Assembly (NCBI GenBank): GCA_944390675.1
Contig: CALXQR010000004.1
Coordinates: 163,426 to 227,425 of the forward strand
Origin: an uncultured Burkholderiaceae bacterium
GTDB lineage: Bacteria; Pseudomonadota; Gammaproteobacteria; Burkholderiales; Burkholderiaceae_F
Length of the DNA stretch: 64,000 bases
Direction of reading: 5' to 3'
Shown: piece after piece, positions 61,057 through 64,000 of the stretch
Position numbering within the stretch: the first letter of the stretch is position 1
Layout: each line of letters opens with the position of its first letter
The notes under the pieces: generated by a model
Databases searched by the model: none
What the model was told of the DNA's origin: nothing
What the model saw: the letters and a program-made list of their open reading frames with translations, nothing else
Translations under genes and position numbers: made by a program

Positions 61057-63528
61057 ATGGTTAAGAAACTAATGACAACGAAATCTACTAAGAAACAAGC
61101 TGTTTTGCCTGTTCTTCCGCTTCGCGATATGGTGATTTTCCCGGGGTGCATCCAGCCGGTTTACGCCGGCCGTGCGATGAGCCTTGCGGCTATTCAAGCC
61201 ATGGGCGACGGCGACCAGATTGTGATTTTGACCCAGAAAAAACCCGACGTTAATGATCCGAAGGCAGAAGATTTGTATGAAGTCGGTGTGGTCGCCCGTG
61301 TTTTGCAGCGCATCACTTTGCAAGACGGCTCGGTCAAACTTTTGATCAATGCGCTTTATCGCGTGAAAGTGCAGTGGCTTGATTTCAGCCAGGCCTACAT
61401 CAGCGCCATGGTAGAACCCGTGGTGACGCACCGTCCTGCACAGCCCCTCGAAGAAGAAGCGTGGCTGAAGGCCCTGATGACCGCGTTTAATAATTTCACG
61501 CAGGTCAATTCCGCATTGCCTAAAGATCTCATCACGCTTTTGAAAAACAAGAACACGCTTGAAGAAACGCTTGATTTGGCAAGCCACTATCTTGATATCA
61601 GCGCTCAGCAGCGTCAGGAACTCTTGGAAGAAACCGATCTCATTAAGCGTGTTGAAAAGGTTTTGGCTCGCGTGAGCGAATTGATCGACAAGGTTCAGAT
61701 TGAAGAGAAGATTCAGCGTCAGGTTAAGCGCCAGATGGATCGCAACCAGCGCGAATACTTCCTCAATGAGCAGATCAAGGCCATTCAAAAGGAACTTGGC
61801 CGCGGCGAAGACGAAATGGTCGATATTGACCAGTACGCCGAAAAGATCGCCAAGAGCGGCATGAGCGATGAAGCGCGTGAAAAGTGCGAAAGTGAATTAA
61901 AGAAACTTCGCATGATGCCTGCGATGTCGGCTGAAGCGACCGTCGTTCGAGGCTACCTCGATACGCTTTTGGCGCTTCCCTGGACGAAGAAGAGCCGCGT
62001 GAGCAAAAACCTCAAGGAAGCTAGCGACATTCTTGAAGCCGATCACTATGGGTTGGAAAAGGTGAAGGAACGTATTCTCGAATACCTCGCCGTTCAGTCC
62101 CGTGTTGATAAGGTGAAGGCGCCGATTCTTTGCTTGGTGGGCGCGCCCGGCGTCGGTAAGACGAGTCTTGGTCAATCCATTGCGCGTGCGACAAACCGCA
62201 AGTTTGTCCGCATGGCTTTGGGCGGCGTGAGAGATGAAGCAGAAATTCGCGGTCACCGCCGCACCTACATTGGCTCCATGCCCGGCAAGATCATTCAAAG
62301 CATCACTAAGGCGGGCGTGCGCAATCCGCTTTTCCTCTTGGACGAAGTGGACAAGATGGGAATGGACAGCCGAGGCGACCCCGCCAGCGCACTGCTTGAA
62401 GTGCTCGATCCGGAACAAAACAACACGTTCCAGGATCACTACGTGGAAGTCGATTACGATTTGTCGGATGTGATGTTTGTTGCCACGAGTAACTCACTTA
62501 ACATTCCGCAGGCGCTTCTTGACCGTATGGAAGTGATTTATCTCTCGGGCTACACCGAAGATGAAAAGCTCAATATCGCCAAGCGCCACTTAATCCCCAA
62601 GCAGATGAAGTTAAACGGCTTGAAGGATAAGGAACTCAAAATCGAAGACGAAGCGATTTTGGACATCATTCGCTACTACACGCGTGAAGCGGGTGTTCGT
62701 GGACTGGAGCGTGAAATCAGCAAGATTTGCCGCAAGACCGTGAAAAATGCTTTGATCGCCTTGGATTCGCAGCCCAAGAAGCGCGGCCCCAAGAAAAAGA
62801 CGATTGACACGGTTGTTGTCAACTCGGCCAACATCGGTGACTTCTTAGGCGTGAAGCGCTTTAGCATCGGTTTGGCTCAAAAAGAACCGCAAATCGGTCA
62901 GGTCAACGGTTTGGCTTGGACCGAAGTCGGGGGAGACCTCCTTCAAATTGAAGCGGCCGTTTTCCCCGGTAAGGGGCAGGTGCAGCGCACCGGAAGCTTG
63001 GGCGACGTGATGAAGGAATCCGTTGAAGCGGCTCGAAGCGTGGTTCGCGCGCGTGCAGAAAGTCTGGGCCTTGACAGTGACATTTTCGGTAAGACCGACT
63101 GGCACTTGCATTTCCCCGAAGGTGCGACGCCCAAGGACGGTCCGAGCGCAGGCGGCGCCATTACAACGGCAATGGTCTCGGCACTCACGAAGATCCCGGT
63201 GCGACCCGATGTGGCGATGACCGGTGAAATTACGCTTCACGGCGAAATTCTCGAAATCGGCGGCTTGAAGGAAAAACTTTTGGCTGCGCTTCGAGCCGGT
63301 GTGAAGACGGTTTTGATCCCGAAGGATAACGTCAAGGACTTGCAGGAAATTCCTGAAAACGTGAAAAACGGTCTGGAAATCATTCCTGTGAAGTGGATTG
63401 ATGAGATTTTGCCGATTGCCTTGGTACGCAATCCGATGAAGCGATTCGATGACTTGGCAAGTGATGTCAAAGGCAACGTGATCGCCAATCCGATGCTGGG
63501 CAATCAAACGGGCTCTGCTGCTTCCTAA
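61057..63528 (+). CDS. lon: ATP-dependent Lon protease
   Basis: Cytoplasmic AAA+ serine protease degrading damaged and regulatory proteins, 823 residues. N-domain [12 protein letters not shown], Walker [13 protein letters not shown], Walker B FLLDEVDK, and the catalytic Ser in DGPSAGGA near residue 696 with the Lys in the following KEKLLAALR region. ATG 61057 is used; ATG 61072 (five codons on) is possible and fits the promoter better. Transcribed from the sigma-32-like promoter and ended by a long hairpin. Confidence 0.97.
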   Translation: MVKKLMTTKSTKKQAVLPVLPLRDMVIFPGCIQPVYAGRAMSLAAIQAMGDGDQIVILTQKKPDVNDPKAEDLYEVGVVARVLQRITLQDGSVKLLINALYRVKVQWLDFSQAYISAMVEPVVTHRPAQPLEEEAWLKALMTAFNNFTQVNSALPKDLITLLKNKNTLEETLDLASHYLDISAQQRQELLEETDLIKRVEKVLARVSELIDKVQIEEKIQRQVKRQMDRNQREYFLNEQIKAIQKELGRGEDEMVDIDQYAEKIAKSGMSDEAREKCESELKKLRMMPAMSAEATVVRGYLDTLLALPWTKKSRVSKNLKEASDILEADHYGLEKVKERILEYLAVQSRVDKVKAPILCLVGAPGVGKTSLGQSIARATNRKFVRMALGGVRDEAEIRGHRRTYIGSMPGKIIQSITKAGVRNPLFLLDEVDKMGMDSRGDPASALLEVLDPEQNNTFQDHYVEVDYDLSDVMFVATSNSLNIPQALLDRMEVIYLSGYTEDEKLNIAKRHLIPKQMKLNGLKDKELKIEDEAILDIIRYYTREAGVRGLEREISKICRKTVKNALIALDSQPKKRGPKKKTIDTVVVNSANIGDFLGVKRFSIGLAQKEPQIGQVNGLAWTEVGGDLLQIEAAVFPGKGQVQRTGSLGDVMKESVEAARSVVRARAESLGLDSDIFGKTDWHLHFPEGATPKDGPSAGGAITTAMVSALTKIPVRPDVAMTGEITLHGEILEIGGLKEKLLAALRAGVKTVLIPKDNVKDLQEIPENVKNGLEIIPVKWIDEILPIALVRNPMKRFDDLASDVKGNVIANPMLGNQTGSAAS

Positions 63529-63550
63529 CCTAATTGGTTTGAAGTGAGTG

Positions 63551-63590
63551 CGAGGAGGGGACGTTTTAAAAAAGCGTCTCCTTCTTTTTT
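63551..63590 (+). terminator. Terminator after lon
   Basis: GAGGGGACG pairs with CGTCTCCTT (two G-U pairs) and is followed by CTTTTTT. Confidence 0.75.
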
Positions 63591-63665
63591 GTGAAAAAAC
63601 TTTCGCTCATCCCTTGAATTCAGGGCGACAGTCGTGTATTATGCGGATTTCCGTTTGATGGTTCT

Positions 63666-63741
63666 GGGTGCTTAGCTCAGCTGGTAGAGCGGCGCCCTTA
63701 CAAGGCGTAGGTCAGGAGTTCGAACCTCTTAGCACCCACCA
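63666..63741 (+). tRNA. tRNA-Val (TAC)
   Basis: 76 bases with CCA. Acceptor GGGTGCT pairs with AGCACCC; anticodon loop CTTACAA gives TAC; T-arm AGGAGTTCGAACCTC. Start of a tRNA cluster with tRNA-Asp. Confidence 0.95.
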
Positions 63742-63766
63742 AACATCGAGCGCATGCAAGACTGCC

Positions 63767-63843
63767 GGAGTGGTAGTTCAGTTGGTTAGAATATCGGCCT
63801 GTCACGCCGAGGGTCGCGGGTTCGAGTCCCGTCCACTCCGCCA
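63767..63843 (+). tRNA. tRNA-Asp (GTC), copy 1
   Basis: 77 bases with CCA. Acceptor GGAGTGG pairs with CCACTCC; anticodon loop CTGTCAC gives GTC. G34 is the site of queuosine modification and of GluQ glutamylation; gluQ lies at 10.7 kb. Confidence 0.95.
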
Positions 63844-63923
63844 AGCTTTCTCTAAAGCGAGTAAACTTGCATGTCGCGGTTTGAAAAGAATCGTTAAACA
63901 AAATGAACAGTCTTCCGTTTAGG

Positions 63924-64000
63924 GGAGTGGTAGTTCAGTTGGTTAGAATATCGGCCTGTCACGCCGAGGGTCGCGGGTTCGAGTCCCGTCCACTCCGCCA
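63924..64000 (+). tRNA. tRNA-Asp (GTC), copy 2
   Basis: 77 bases, apparently identical base for base to copy 1, ending at the window edge with CCA. The 80-base spacer between copies is not similar to the tRNA. Confidence 0.94.

Noticed and set aside
63666..64000. tRNA cluster as a prophage or island attachment site
   Set aside because: No integrase, partial tRNA duplicate or foreign-looking genes lie beside it within the window.

Overview
This is about 64 kb of bacterial chromosome, almost fully coding, with mid-range base composition. Housekeeping gene order (fabD-fabG-acpP-fabF, lepA-lepB-rnc-era-recO-acpS-nagZ, tig-clpP-clpX-lon, lplT beside alr-radA) and protein types (MDH of the TGxxGxIGY kind, rimO, bamD, mtgA, gluQ) point to a Betaproteobacterium of order Burkholderiales. 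The lack of sugar-uptake genes, the presence of asparaginase, amidase and aminopeptidase, and the loss of some usual Burkholderiales neighbours (rpoE-rse-mucD between fabF and lepA; pdxJ between recO and acpS) suggest a gut Sutterellaceae such as Parasutterella or Sutterella. The family is an inference, not a measured match.

Layout. 1-3107: fatty-acid synthesis (fabD 3' end, fabG, acpP, fabF). 3187-4018: dCMP deaminase, then an AT-rich gene-free stretch. 4019-10479: lepA-lepB-rnc-era-recO-acpS-nagZ operon. 10543-14055: tRNA-Gly, gluQ, periplasmic asparaginase, tRNA-Arg, rubrerythrin, copZ. 14110-16415: copper ATPase copA behind a MerR/CueR-type operator. 16416-18253: small membrane protein, YddG-like exporter, and a thioredoxin-like protein between two tRNA-Ser genes. 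18380-25846: lipoprotein hydrolase, rmuC with a 31-residue membrane peptide, amidase, PIN protein, malate dehydrogenase, aminopeptidase P. 25930-27530: a lone TnpB-family protein with RuvC residues kept and the zinc-ribbon cysteines missing, flanked by hairpins. 27662-35133: periplasmic coiled-coil protein, YoaA/DinG helicase, bamD, rluD, pgeF, rimO, mtgA. 35130-39875: TolC/HlyD/two ABC-2 permeases without an ATPase. 39915-46877: mfd, ispDF, envZ-ompR. 47106-49746: DUF3106-like protein, tsaB, rimI, uracil-DNA glycosylase. 49766-55992: lplT, alr, radA, a UreE-like protein with an extreme His/Cys tail, YbaK, DMT transporter. 55966-56499: acetyltransferase gene broken by one stop codon. 56578-63528: tRNA-Leu, tig, clpP, clpX, alaX, lon. 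63666-64000: tRNA-Val and two identical tRNA-Asp genes.

How the genes fit together: acpS makes holo-ACP for the fab enzymes; tsaB, rimI, rimO, gluQ, alaX and ybaK serve translation and its fidelity; tig, ClpXP and Lon form a protein quality-control block, with a clear sigma-32-type promoter in front of lon; copZ/copA and the His/Cys-rich protein handle metals. No prophage, CRISPR array or complete insertion sequence was seen. The points most worth following up are the zinc-ribbon-less TnpB locus, the His/Cys-tailed UreE-like protein, the ATPase-less efflux operon, the altered coenzyme loop of malate dehydrogenase and the nonsense-interrupted GNAT gene.
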